13,190 bases of DNA from Thermoanaerobaculia bacterium (lineage in GTDB: Bacteria > Acidobacteriota > Thermoanaerobaculia > UBA5066), in NCBI GenBank assembly GCA_017999215.1, contig JAGOBQ010000061.1, forward strand, positions 1 through 13,190, in the 5' to 3' direction. The notes below the pieces were generated by a model. The model ran no database searches and was not told the DNA's origin. It saw only the letters and a list, made by a program, of their open reading frames with translations. Position 1 is the first letter of the stretch, and every line of letters starts with the position of its first letter. Both the position numbers and the translations under genes were made by a program. Positions 6,717 through 13,091 of this stretch are shown here, piece after piece.

Positions 6717-7229
6717 TCAGAAGTCGACCGTGTAGCGGATCGACGCGCGGTCCCTCACCCGGTCGAGGTAGATCACGCCGTCGAGGTGGTCGGCCTCGTG
6801 CTGGAGGACGCGGGCGTGGAAGTCCTCGGCCACGAAATCGAGCGGCTTCCCCGTCTCCGAGAGCGCCCGGACCCTCACCTTCCGGGCCCGCGGGACGCGC
6901 GCCGCCAGGAACGGAACCGAGAGGCACCCCTCCCAGTCTTCGATCTCCTTCGGGTCGAGCACCTCGAACGACGGGTTGACGAGGATCGTGGGCGGCACCG
7001 CGCCGGCGCTCGCCCGGCGCCCTTCCGGGTCGACCATGTAGAGGAGCGCGCGGACCGACGCGCCGACCTGCGGCGCGGCGAGCCCGGTCCCCGCGTACTC
7101 GACCATCGTCTCCCGGAGGTCGTCGAAGAGGCCCTTGAAGCGGCCCCGCTTGAGGTCCTTCGCCTCGATCTCCGAAGCGGGCCGCCGCAGCACGTCGGCC
7201 CCGAGCTTCATCACCTTGAGAATGGCCAA
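6717..7229 (-). CDS. def: Peptide deformylase
   Basis: The 170-residue product removes the formyl group from the N-terminal Met of new proteins in the cytoplasm. All three metal-site motifs are present: GTGLAAPQVG (47-56), EGCLSVP with the metal ligand Cys102 (100-106), and HEADH (144-148) with both His ligands and the catalytic Glu145. The start is a TTG at 7227-7229 (first residues MAILKVMKLG), supported by GGGAGGG about 5 nt before it and by the family's usual spacing to the first motif; the next in-frame ATG at 7211 would remove the first beta strand. The length is normal for type 1 deformylases. It opens a leftward run with the [2Fe-2S] protein gene. The usual partner fmt is not in the window. 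Confidence 0.95.
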   Translation of the reverse strand: MAILKVMKLGADVLRRPASEIEAKDLKRGRFKGLFDDLRETMVEYAGTGLAAPQVGASVRALLYMVDPEGRRASAGAVPPTILVNPSFEVLDPKEIEDWEGCLSVPFLAARVPRARKVRVRALSETGKPLDFVAEDFHARVLQHEADHLDGVIYLDRVRDRASIRYTVDF

Positions 7230-7247
7230 TCAGCCCTCCCGAGACGG

Positions 7248-7253
7248 ATTCTA
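7248..7253 (-). promoter_or_regulatory. Candidate -10 box (TAGAAT) for def
   Basis: TAGAAT on the minus strand ends 18 nt before the TTG start of def, leaving a leader of about 12 nt with the ribosome site in it. No clear -35 box is seen at 16-18 nt. In this GC-rich sequence the AT-rich hexamer stands out, which is the main support. Confidence 0.4.
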
Positions 7254-7321
7254 GGCGCGATCCGGCGGCAAGCCGTCCGACCCCGGCATCGCGCGAAACG
7301 GGGCGCCGGACTCCGCGCCCG

Positions 7322-7353
7322 CGAAACGAAAACGGCCCGGGAGCTCCGGGCCG
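7322..7353 (-). terminator. Rho-independent terminator after tRNA-Phe
   Basis: Read on the minus strand, CGGCCCGG (7346-7353) pairs perfectly with CCGGGCCG (7333-7340) around a 5-nt loop. It is followed at once by TTTTCGTTTCG. It begins 14 nt past the encoded CCA of the tRNA. Confidence 0.8.
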
Positions 7354-7367
7354 CGGGGAGAAGGAGA

Positions 7368-7443
7368 TGGTGCCCAGGGGCGGAGTTGAACCGTCGACAC
7401 CGCACTTTTCAGGCGCGTGCTCTACCAGCTGAGCTACCTGGGC
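7368..7443 (-). tRNA. tRNA-Phe (anticodon GAA), CCA encoded
   Basis: The 76-nt gene folds as a cloverleaf: acceptor GCCCAGG/CCTGGGC, U8-A9, D stem GCTC/GAGC with loop AGCTGGTA, anticodon stem CGCGC/GTGCG (one G-U pair) with loop CTGAAAA giving anticodon GAA, 5-nt variable loop GTGTC, and T loop TTCAACT. The discriminator is A and CCA is encoded. The T stem GACGG/CCGCC has one A-C mismatch at the second pair, which is unusual but tolerable. A strong sigma70-type promoter lies upstream and a terminator downstream, so it is probably a single-gene transcript. Confidence 0.95.
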
Positions 7444-7496
7444 ACCCGGCGCCGCGGCACGCACCTTGCGGTCCGCCCCTCAGCGCGACGCCGGGC

Positions 7497-7525
7497 GTTA
7501 TACCGGCGCCCACTAGAATAGTCAA
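7497..7525 (-). promoter_or_regulatory. Sigma70-type promoter of tRNA-Phe
   Basis: On the minus strand TTGACT (7520-7525) and TATAAC (7497-7502) are separated by exactly 17 nt, each matching the sigma70 consensus at five of six positions. Transcription would begin near 7490, about 45 nt before the mature tRNA 5' end. This is the best promoter in the window. Confidence 0.85.
7514..7519 (+). promoter_or_regulatory. Candidate -10 box (TAGAAT) for the thioredoxin-like/dsbD unit
   Basis: TAGAAT on the plus strand lies 44 nt before the start of the rightward pair and inside the spacer of the leftward tRNA promoter, so the two would be divergent and overlapping. No -35 box with a good match is seen 17 nt upstream. 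Confidence 0.35.
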
Positions 7526-7563
7526 CGCGGCCCTCCGCGCCGCCATCCCCCGACCGAGATGAA

Positions 7564-8445
7564 ATGAGAGAACTGCGCCTGATCCTCCTCGCCCCCGCCC
7601 TCCTCGTCGCGCCGCTGCTCCTGGCCCAGGGGCCGCAGACGGCCTTCCCGTCCACCGGCTCGGACGCGCCCATCGACTGGGCGGAGACGATGCCCGACGC
7701 CCTCAAGCGCGCCGCCGCCCTCGACGGCGGGCGCCTGCTCGTGGAGATCCGCGACGCGCAATGCCCGGAGTGCGAGCGGATGGAGAAGCTCCTCTACCCG
7801 TCCGCCTCCTTCCGGGGCTTCCTGAAGGACAAGGTTCCGGTCCGTCTCCTCCGCGGGACCGCCGACGCCGACCGGCTCTTCGCGCGCTACCGGCTCCGGA
7901 CGACGCCGGCCTGGCTCGTCCTCTCGACCGACCTGATGCTCTGCGGGAAGCAGGAAGGCGACACGAACCAGTCGACCTGGATCGAGCGCTTCTTCGAGAC
8001 CGAGAAGGCGTGGGCGGCATTCCTCCGGTCGATCGACGAGGAGAAGGCGAGCCCGGCCGACCCGGCTCGCGCCTTCGCCGTCGGCGAGGAGGCGTACCGC
8101 CGCTACGGCGACGTGATGGCCGAGCGGCGCTTCCGGAAGGTCTCCGAGGACGATCAGGCCCCCGCCGAGCTCCGGGCGAAGTCGCTCGCCTACCTCGCCA
8201 CGTTCGCGCTCGAGGCCCGCCGCTTCGACGACGCCGCGAAGACGCTCGAGAAGGTCCTCGCCACCTCGACCGATCCCGCTCTCCTCGAGCGGGCCGAGCT
8301 CCGCCTCGCCGACGTGGAGATCGGACGGGGAGACCACCCGAAGGCGGCCGCGCGACTGAAGGCCTTCGTCGAGACGCACCCGCAGTCGCCCCTGAAGACC
8401 CAGGCCGAGGAGCTCCTCCGCCTCCTCCAGTCCGCTCGACCGTGA
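7564..8445 (+). CDS. Exported thioredoxin-fold protein with helical C-terminal repeats
   Basis: The 293-residue product begins with a signal peptide (MRELRLILLAPALLVAPLLLAQG, cleavage near 21-23). A thioredoxin-like domain spans about 40-165: the redox motif CPEC is Cys67-Pro-Glu-Cys70, preceded by LLVEIRDAQ where thioredoxins have strand and Trp, and the cis-proline loop is RTTPAW with Pro115. From about 170 to 290 the chain is helical, with TPR-like features (LAYLATFALEARRFDDAAKTLEKVL, then ELRLADVEIGRGDHPKAAARLKAFVETHPQSP). It probably reduces or exchanges thiols outside the cytoplasm, with the helical part binding a partner. It is 11 nt upstream of dsbD, the likely source of electrons. 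The start is the ATG at 7564; the overlapping ATG at 7559 hits a stop after two codons. The client is unknown. Confidence 0.82.
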   Translation: MRELRLILLAPALLVAPLLLAQGPQTAFPSTGSDAPIDWAETMPDALKRAAALDGGRLLVEIRDAQCPECERMEKLLYPSASFRGFLKDKVPVRLLRGTADADRLFARYRLRTTPAWLVLSTDLMLCGKQEGDTNQSTWIERFFETEKAWAAFLRSIDEEKASPADPARAFAVGEEAYRRYGDVMAERRFRKVSEDDQAPAELRAKSLAYLATFALEARRFDDAAKTLEKVLATSTDPALLERAELRLADVEIGRGDHPKAAARLKAFVETHPQSPLKTQAEELLRLLQSARP

Positions 8446-8456
8446 AGGGAACCCGA

Positions 8457-10244
8457 ATGACGCCACGCTTCGCCCGCCGCTTCGCCGCGGCGCTCGCCCT
8501 GCTCCTCCTCGCCCTCCCTGCCGCGGCCCAGCTCGGCGCCCCCCCCGAGGTCCTCTCTCTCCGCCTCGCCGCCGACACGGAGAAGATCGTCGCCGGCGGG
8601 TCGTTCCGCGTCGCCGTCGTCGCCACGATCGCGCCGGGATGGCACGTCAACGCGAACACGCCCCTCGAGGACTACCTGATCCCGACCGAGGCCGCCCTCG
8701 CCCCGGCCGACGGTTTGAAGTTCGCCCCGCCCGCCTACCCCGCCTACCGGGAGGCGAAACTCCCCTTCTCCGAGAAGCCGCTCGCCCTCTTCGACGGCGA
8801 GACCGTGATCGTCTTCGAGGGGACGGCGGACGCCTCCGCCGCGCCCGGCCCGCGGACTCTCCGGGCCACGCTCGACTACCAGCCGTGCAACGACGCGCAG
8901 TGCCTCGCGCCGAACCAGTCCGAGGCGACGCTCGAGATCGAGGTCGTCCCGGCCGGCACGCCCGCCGCGCCGGCGAACGCCGCGCTCTTCCCGCTCGCCG
9001 GATCCCGGTCGCCCGAGGCGGGAGGCGCGACGGAAGCGGCCCCCGCTGCCGCGCCCGACTCCGGCCCGTTCTCCGGCCGCTCCCTCCCCGCGATCCTCGG
9101 CCTCGTCTTCCTCGCGGGCCTCGCGCTCAACCTGACCCCCTGCGTCTATCCCCTCATCCCGATCACCGTCGGCTTCTTCTCGCGGCAGAGCGAGGGGAAG
9201 ACGAGCCGCACGTTCGGCCTCGCGGTCGCCTACGTCCTCGGCATGAGCGTCACCTACTCCGCGCTCGGCGTCTTCGCCGCGCTCTCGGGCTCTCTCTTCG
9301 GCTCGTGGCTCCAGAAGCCCGCCGTCCTCGTCGTCATCGCTCTCGTCGTCCTCGCGCTCGCGCTCTCGATGTTCGGCCTCTACGAGCTCCAGGCGCCCCA
9401 CTTCATCACCGACCGGACGGGGAGCAAGGGAGGCGTCCTCGGCGCGCTCACGATGGGCCTCTTCGTCGGCTTCGTGGCGGCGCCCTGCATCGGACCGTTC
9501 GTCCTCTCGCTCCTCACCTACGTCGCCCAGCAGGGCTCCGCCCCGCTCGGCTTCGCGCTCTTCTTCACGCTGGCCATGGGCCTCGGCCTCCCCTACCTCG
9601 TCCTCGGCACGGTCTCGGGGAGCCTCAAGGCGATGCCGCGCTCCGGCGAGTGGATGATCGCCGTGAGGAAGGTCTTCGGCTTCGTCCTCGTCGCCCTCGC
9701 CGCCTGGTTCCTCCGCCCGCTCCTCCCCGAGCGCGCGTTCGCCTGGGCCGTCGCCCTCCCGCTCCTCGCCGGCGGCGTCTGGTTCCTCTTCTTCGAGAAG
9801 GCGGGCGCCGGCGTCCGCTGGTTCCGCGGCCTGAAGGTCGCGCTCGGCCTCGCGCTCCTCGCCGTCGGCGCCTGGTTCGTCGTCCCGTCGAAGCACGCGG
9901 AGGGCCTCGCCTTCCAGCCCTATTCCGACGCGGCGCTCGCCTCGGCCTCGGCCGCCGGGAAGCCGGTCGTCATCGACTTCTTCGCCGACTGGTGCCTCCC
10001 CTGCAAGGAGCTCGAGAAGTTCACGTTCACCGATCCGGCCGTCGCGAAGGCCCTCGACGGCTGGGTCCTCCTGAAGGCCGACCTGACGAAGAGCGCCTCC
10101 CCCGAGGTGGCCGCCCTCCGGACGCGCTGGAACGTGCAGGGCGTCCCGACGATCGTCTTCGTCGGCCCGGACGGGAAGGAGACGCTCCCGCGCGTCGTCC
10201 AGTTCGAGAAGCCGGCGGCGTTCCTCTCGCGCTTCCCGAAGTGA
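8457..10244 (+). CDS. dsbD: Thiol:disulfide interchange protein DsbD
   Basis: The 595-residue inner-membrane protein carries electrons from cytoplasmic thioredoxin to periplasmic thiol proteins. All three redox domains are present. A signal peptide ends near AAAQ (22-25). The periplasmic alpha domain (26-165) has the pair Cys144/Cys149 in QPCNDAQC. A Pro/Ala/Glu linker follows (166-205). The membrane beta domain (210-476) has about eight helices and the cysteines Cys229 (NLTPCVYPL) and Cys344 (AAPCIGPF). The C-terminal thioredoxin gamma domain (485-595) has the motif WCLPCK with Cys513/Cys516 and cis-Pro564 in GVPT. Length and domain order match E. coli DsbD. AGGGA lies about 8 nt before the ATG at 8457. 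It follows the thioredoxin-like gene by 11 nt and is followed by hairpins. Confidence 0.96.
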   Translation: MTPRFARRFAAALALLLLALPAAAQLGAPPEVLSLRLAADTEKIVAGGSFRVAVVATIAPGWHVNANTPLEDYLIPTEAALAPADGLKFAPPAYPAYREAKLPFSEKPLALFDGETVIVFEGTADASAAPGPRTLRATLDYQPCNDAQCLAPNQSEATLEIEVVPAGTPAAPANAALFPLAGSRSPEAGGATEAAPAAAPDSGPFSGRSLPAILGLVFLAGLALNLTPCVYPLIPITVGFFSRQSEGKTSRTFGLAVAYVLGMSVTYSALGVFAALSGSLFGSWLQKPAVLVVIALVVLALALSMFGLYELQAPHFITDRTGSKGGVLGALTMGLFVGFVAAPCIGPFVLSLLTYVAQQGSAPLGFALFFTLAMGLGLPYLVLGTVSGSLKAMPRSGEWMIAVRKVFGFVLVALAAWFLRPLLPERAFAWAVALPLLAGGVWFLFFEKAGAGVRWFRGLKVALGLALLAVGAWFVVPSKHAEGLAFQPYSDAALASASAAGKPVVIDFFADWCLPCKELEKFTFTDPAVAKALDGWVLLKADLTKSASPEVAALRTRWNVQGVPTIVFVGPDGKETLPRVVQFEKPAAFLSRFPK

Positions 10245-10245
10245 G

Positions 10246-10287
10246 CTCCCGCGCGCGGGAGGGGACCGGACGGCCCTCTCCCGCGCG
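10246..10287. terminator. GC-rich hairpins between convergent dsbD and rnc
   Basis: CTCCCGCG/CGCGGGAG (10246-10261) is a perfect 16-base palindrome. It competes with a longer hairpin pairing CGCGCGGGAGGG (10252-10263) with CCCTCTCCCGCGCG (10274-10287) with one or two bulged bases. No T run follows in either direction, so it may stop polymerase weakly or protect the 3' ends of mRNAs. Confidence 0.5.
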
Positions 10288-10296
10288 CCCCGCCGC

Positions 10297-11019
10297 TCAG
10301 GCGCGCGTCGCGCGGCCGAGGAGCGCCGCGAGCGCGGTCTTCGCCGCCTGTCGCTGGGCTTCCTTCTTCGTCCCGCCGCTCCCCGTCGCCGAGAGCCCCT
10401 CGTCGAAGACCACCTCGAAGACGAACTCCTTCCGGTGATCGGGTCCGGACTCGGAGACGAGGCGGTAAACGGGCAGAGGCTTCCCCTCCCCCTGCACGAG
10501 CTCCTGGAGCGCCGTCTTGTAGTCGTGGAACGACAGCTCGCCCGGGTCGAGCTCGGAGACCGGCCGCTCGAAGAGCCGGCGCGCCACCTCACGCGCCGCC
10601 GGAAGGCCGGCGTCGAGCGTGATCGCCGCGAAGACCGCCTCGAACGCGTCCGCGAGGAGCGACTCCTTCACGCGGCCTCCGGAGCGGCTCTCCCCCGCCG
10701 CCAGGAGGAGCAGCTCGCCGACGCCCAGCTCGCGCGCGAGCCGCGCGAAGCTCCCCTCCGACACGAGGTGCGACCGGGCCTTCGAGAGCTGGCCTTCCCG
10801 GAAATCGGGGAAGCGCTCGAGAAGCATCTCGGCGACGAGGAAGCCGAGGACGCTGTCGCCGAGGAACTCGAGCGTCTCGTTGTCGCGCACGGCGCCGGCG
10901 CGCGAGGCCTCGTTCGCGTACGAGGAATGTGTCAGCGCGCGCTCGAGGAGCGCTCGGTCCCCGAACCGGAACCCGAGCGCCTCTTCGAACCGGCCGAGCT
11001 CCTCTTCCCGTCTCGTCAT
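10297..11019 (-). CDS. rnc: Ribonuclease III
   Basis: The 240-residue enzyme cuts double-stranded RNA, including rRNA precursors. The catalytic domain (5-150) has the family signature NETLEFLGDSVLG (47-59), with Glu48, Glu51 and Asp55, and the second acidic pair Asp124/Glu127 in LLADAFEAVFAAI; these correspond to Glu38, Glu41, Asp45, Asp114 and Glu117 of the E. coli enzyme. A double-stranded-RNA-binding domain follows (about 163-235), with DYKTALQELVQG, the PVYRLVSESGPDH strand and GTKKEAQRQAAKTAL. The length is typical. The start is ATG 11017-11019 (MTRREEEL) with GGAG about 8 nt before it. It lies 50 nt after the secreted repeat protein gene on the same strand. The usual neighbours era, acpP and fabF are absent. 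Confidence 0.96.
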   Translation of the reverse strand: MTRREEELGRFEEALGFRFGDRALLERALTHSSYANEASRAGAVRDNETLEFLGDSVLGFLVAEMLLERFPDFREGQLSKARSHLVSEGSFARLARELGVGELLLLAAGESRSGGRVKESLLADAFEAVFAAITLDAGLPAAREVARRLFERPVSELDPGELSFHDYKTALQELVQGEGKPLPVYRLVSESGPDHRKEFVFEVVFDEGLSATGSGGTKKEAQRQAAKTALAALLGRATRA

Positions 11020-11069
11020 CTCGTATCTCCGACCGCCGCGCCGCCGGCCGCGGCCCGGCGCGGCGCAAT

Positions 11070-11801
11070 CTACCTCCGGAGCCCCCGGACGCGGGCGCCC
11101 CGGTTGTTCGTCCCGTCGAGCGTCCGCCCGTCCGCCGAGAGGACGAGCGTGTCGGCGGTCCCGGCCAGCCGGTGCGTCAGCCGGACGCGACGGGCCGCCG
11201 CGTCGAGGACCTCCCAGCGCCCCTCGTCGGTCTGGCGGTTCGCCGTATAGACGAGGAACGTCCGGTCGGTCCGCAGCATCACGATGCGGCCGTCCGCCCA
11301 GTCCCACGTCCCGGCGATCTGGGCCTCGGAGACGCCGCCCCAGCCCGTGGACGCGTCGGAGCGACGCCGCCCCTCGAGCCGGTAGCCCGTGTTCGAGGTC
11401 CCGGAAAGCATCCAGCCGTCCGAGGAGAGCGTGACGGTGTCGATGTAGCCGCCGCGCGCGTGGACGAGGCGGTAGCGCCGCGCGGCGCTCTCGAGGAGCT
11501 CCCAGCGCCCCTGGCTGATCAGCGTCCCGTCGCTCCGGTGGAGCGCGAACTGAGAGTCGGCGCGAAGGACGAGCGTCTGCCCGTCGACCCAGTCCCACGT
11601 CCCGACCGGATCGCGAAAGACCGGACGTGCCGGATCGAGGCCTCCGGTCAGCGACGTGCCGGCGAACTCGATCCGCTCCACCTCGGCCAGCTCGAACGTC
11701 CGGACCTCTCCGTTCCGGAGGACGACGAGGAGCTTCGACTGGGCGAACGCGGGCAGGGTGAGGGCGAGCGCCGGGAGCAGGGCGAGCAGACGGAAGGACA
11801 T
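11070..11801 (-). CDS. Secreted protein with two tandem 'GTWDW' repeats, function unknown
   Basis: The 243-residue product has a signal peptide (MSFRLLALLPALALTLPAFAQ, cleavage after Ala20). Then comes a short beta-prone segment (KLLVVLRNGEVRTFELAEVERIEF, 23-46) resembling the N-terminal module of other exported proteins. Two tandem repeats of about 80 residues follow, at 67-146 and 164-243. Both contain GTWDW.DG at the start, LR.D..F, then GRWE.L..AARR.RL.H, then DT..LS.DG..L.GT.N.G and end in an Arg-rich segment. By eye they are about half identical. The pattern of short strands suggests a small beta barrel or sandwich per repeat, but I do not recognise a named family. A perfect AAGGAGGT ribosome site before the ATG at 11801 fixes the start; an in-frame upstream GTG/ATG would put ten non-signal residues in front. 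It lies 67 nt after the transporter gene. Confidence 0.75.
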   Translation of the reverse strand: MSFRLLALLPALALTLPAFAQSKLLVVLRNGEVRTFELAEVERIEFAGTSLTGGLDPARPVFRDPVGTWDWVDGQTLVLRADSQFALHRSDGTLISQGRWELLESAARRYRLVHARGGYIDTVTLSSDGWMLSGTSNTGYRLEGRRRSDASTGWGGVSEAQIAGTWDWADGRIVMLRTDRTFLVYTANRQTDEGRWEVLDAAARRVRLTHRLAGTADTLVLSADGRTLDGTNNRGARVRGLRR

Positions 11802-11805
11802 CACG

Positions 11806-11813
11806 ACCTCCTT
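11806..11813 (-). promoter_or_regulatory. Consensus ribosome binding site of the secreted repeat protein
   Basis: AAGGAGGT on the minus strand, the full anti-Shine-Dalgarno complement, ends 4 nt before the ATG at 11801. It decides the start of the gene and suggests strong translation. It contrasts with the rightward genes at 1024, 1916 and 2800, which lack a good site. Confidence 0.8.
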
Positions 11814-11868
11814 GCACGGCCGGGATACCACGACGGGCGTCCTCGCGCCACCGTCTCGGGCCGGGCGC

Positions 11869-13065
11869 TCAGGGACGGGCGGACACGAAGGCCCTCCGCG
11901 CCCGCGCCGTCCGGCCCAGCCAGACGAGGAACGCGCAGGAGACGAGGCGTCCGAGCAGGAGGGCGAGCGCCGCCGCGATCGTCCCCGGCAGCTTCGCGCC
12001 GACGACGAGTATCGCCATGCCGGAAAGAAGCGTACCGACCTCGAGAGCGGTGGCGACCGTCACCGGCCGCGTCTGCCGCGCCAGGACCCAGCGCGAGCGA
12101 AGGAACGACATCGCGTACTCCAGCGCCGGGAGGAGGACGAGGATCCGCGTCGGGACGACGGCGACCGGCACCAGCTCCGGCCCCAGCCCGACGACGACGC
12201 GGTACCAGAGCGAGAGGAGCGGCGAGAACGCGACCGCGGCGAGGAGGAGCGACGCCCCGGCGCCGAAGATCGCCGCCGTCCGCCGCACCTCGGGCACGTT
12301 CTCCCCGGACTCCCCGCTGAGCGCGACGCTCGTTTCCTGGTACGCGACGCCCCCGCTCCGGAAGAGGAAGACGAGGGCGCTCACGACCGGCCACGCCGCG
12401 AGCGACGGCACCGCGTTCGGGCCGTGGCTCATGAAGAACGTCAGGAGCGGCGCGGTCGTCATCGAGATCATCGACGTGAGCGCCAGCGGGAAGTAGAAAC
12501 GCGCGAGCTCCCCCTGGGACGGGGGGGCCGGGTCCGCGCTCTCTGCGAGGAGCCCCGCCACGAGCCGCCGCGCCATGAAGCGGCTCGCGCCCGCCTCGGC
12601 GACGACCCCGACGCTCAGCGCCGCGGCGGCGATCAGCGCGCCGGGGAGCCGGGTCGTCGTCGCGAGCGCGGCCGCTGTCGCCGACATCGTCGCGAGCCGG
12701 ACGACCGTGCCGTACGCGACCCGCCGCGTCATCCGGTGCCGTACGAGGACCCCCTGGTAGAAGCGGCGGTAGCCGATCGCCGCGGGCCACGGCACGAGAA
12801 GCGCGGTCGAAAGGTGCGCGAGCCGGGCGACCTCCGGCGGAAGCGCGAGGAGCCCCTCCGCGACGAAGCGGAAGACCGGCGGGAGGACGAGGACGAGGAG
12901 GGCCGCCGTCACGGCGCCGTTCAGGAGCTTCGCGAAGCGGCGGAACGCGAGGAACGACGCCCGGTCCTTCACCAGCGCCGTCGTCGCCGTCAGCAGCATG
13001 ATGATCGGCGACTCCGCGAGCCACGCGAGCGTGAACGCGACGCCGAACGCGGCGAGGTTCGGCAT
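11869..13065 (-). CDS. Multi-spanning membrane transporter, MOP superfamily (MATE/ANKH-like)
   Basis: The 398-residue product is strongly hydrophobic with about ten membrane helices (near 4-28, 50-70, 82-100, 117-137, 140-160, 190-212, 220-240, 265-290, 298-320, 340-385). Segments resembling the ANKH/MATE-like transporters include NLAAFGVAF (3-11), TALVKDR (29-35), the second-half start RFYFPLALTSMISMTTAPLLT (189-209), and VVPTRILVLLPALE (303-316), which recalls the VVPLRIF segment of vertebrate ANKH. In those proteins one more helix comes before the NLAAFGVAF-like segment; here it is absent. The ATG at 13065 has AAGG before it, and none of the three upstream frames encodes a hydrophobic helix. 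The substrate is unknown; export of a small molecule or lipid-linked compound is possible. The family placement is from motif memory and is moderate. Confidence 0.65.
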   Translation of the reverse strand: MPNLAAFGVAFTLAWLAESPIIMLLTATTALVKDRASFLAFRRFAKLLNGAVTAALLVLVLPPVFRFVAEGLLALPPEVARLAHLSTALLVPWPAAIGYRRFYQGVLVRHRMTRRVAYGTVVRLATMSATAAALATTTRLPGALIAAAALSVGVVAEAGASRFMARRLVAGLLAESADPAPPSQGELARFYFPLALTSMISMTTAPLLTFFMSHGPNAVPSLAAWPVVSALVFLFRSGGVAYQETSVALSGESGENVPEVRRTAAIFGAGASLLLAAVAFSPLLSLWYRVVVGLGPELVPVAVVPTRILVLLPALEYAMSFLRSRWVLARQTRPVTVATALEVGTLLSGMAILVVGAKLPGTIAAALALLLGRLVSCAFLVWLGRTARARRAFVSARP

Positions 13066-13091
13066 GACCTTGCCCCGTTCTTGCGTCCAGT

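Noticed and set aside
8190..10592. 800-codon minus-strand open frame opposite dsbD
   Set aside because: Shadow of dsbD: the translation is almost all Arg, Glu, Gly and Asp without any domain pattern, and it runs across two intact genes.
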